From: Hoplostethus atlanticus
Taxonomy: Eukaryota > Chordata > Actinopteri > Trachichthyiformes > Trachichthyidae
Direction: 5' to 3'
DNA: 64,000 nt
Assembly: GCA_034670405.1 (NCBI GenBank)
Contig: JAXDDX010000120.1
Span: 372,001 to 436,000 of the forward strand
The position numbers were made by a program, and so were the translations under genes. How positions within the stretch are numbered: the stretch's first letter is position 1; every line of letters starts with the position of its first letter. A model generated the notes under the pieces. That model ran no database searches, was not told where the DNA came from, and saw only the letters and a list, made by a program, of their open reading frames with translations. This document shows, piece by piece, positions 63,852-64,000 of this stretch.

Positions 63852-64000
63852 GTTTTTATATTCTATTTCACTAGGATTGATACCCGTTGGGGCACACAAT
63901 CACTAATTGGCAACCTCTCTCTTCACTGCTCTCCCCTCACACAATGCCCGGTTGCCGAGATATTCATCCCGCATCACCCACCGCATCACCGTAGACACGG
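63852..64000. other. Intron or downstream sequence at window edge
   Basis: Nothing recognised in the last 149 bases. Confidence 0.4.

Larger units (their letters stand above)
61005..63860 (+). mobile_element. SAMD3-like repeated gene unit
   Basis: The left edge has CGCAACGCTGATGGCGACG and a tandem GCAACGCTGATGG, whose inverse occurs at 57771-57785 beside a partial copy of the same unit. A non-coding first exon-like stretch (about 61235-61340) is followed by coding exons from 62205. I recall this gene family as multi-copy in fish, often annotated as SAM-domain-containing protein 3-like. Whether it is a true transposon is not established. Confidence 0.5.

Noticed and set aside
1..64000. CRISPR arrays, bacterial operons, riboswitches, rRNA
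   Set aside because: None seen. Introns, poly(A) signals and the vertebrate transposon content exclude a prokaryotic source.

Overview
The window looks like teleost (ray-finned fish) genomic DNA. It carries fish-type L2, L1, Tx1 and RTE-like LINEs, PIF/Harbinger, hAT and Tc1 DNA transposons, tRNA-derived SINEs, a fish-type endogenous retrovirus and a Gmr1-like Ty3/gypsy element. Splice sites, poly(A) signals and microsatellites are eukaryotic. Nearly all recognisable sequence is transposon-derived. The one clear cellular gene is a piece of an importin-alpha (kpna2-like) gene near the right end. I cannot name the species.

Layout. 1-8013: 3' part of an endogenous retrovirus (gag, broken pol, open env, 3' LTR) inserted in the coding region of an L2 LINE. 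8014-10372: rest of that L2, itself inserted in ORF2 of a minus-strand Tx1-type LINE. 10373-about 18440: the Tx1 element, split by a TIR DNA transposon (13563-15906) and two solo LTRs (16606-17470 and probably 17701-18366). 18456-about 21890: a PIF/Harbinger relic holding a second Harbinger-like insertion and a Tc1 fragment. 22044-22573: Tc1-family remnant. 22782-about 33370: dispersed exons of a broken IS3EU-type integrase gene plus a HECT-like fragment, cut by two Harbinger insertions, a solo LTR and an open hAT element. 33571-about 38900: a long non-coding repeat with hairpin ends, containing a Harbinger derivative, a SINE and a 5'-truncated LINE. 39096-40591: 3' half of a second hAT. 40592-44499: near full-length L2. 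44500-about 50690: broken Gmr1-like retrotransposon whose integrase lies upstream of reverse transcriptase, cut by three TIR elements. 50690-53431: mostly unassigned, with a solo LTR. 53432-54439: an intact orphan ORF with transposase-like motifs. 54491-56094: 5'-truncated L1. 56110-64000: importin-alpha exons, a 538-bp palindrome, L2 fragments, and one full and one partial copy of a SAMD3-like repeated gene.

How the parts relate. The window is a transposon nest. Many insertions can be ordered because removing an element and one copy of its target duplication restores the interrupted reading frame. Five Harbinger-family junctions show a CWG target triplet, and three of these are confirmed by restored coding frames. 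Elements that still look coding-competent are the retroviral env (646 codons), the hAT transposase (577 residues after removal of one intron) and the orphan ORF at 53432. The other mobile-element genes carry stops, frameshifts or deletions.
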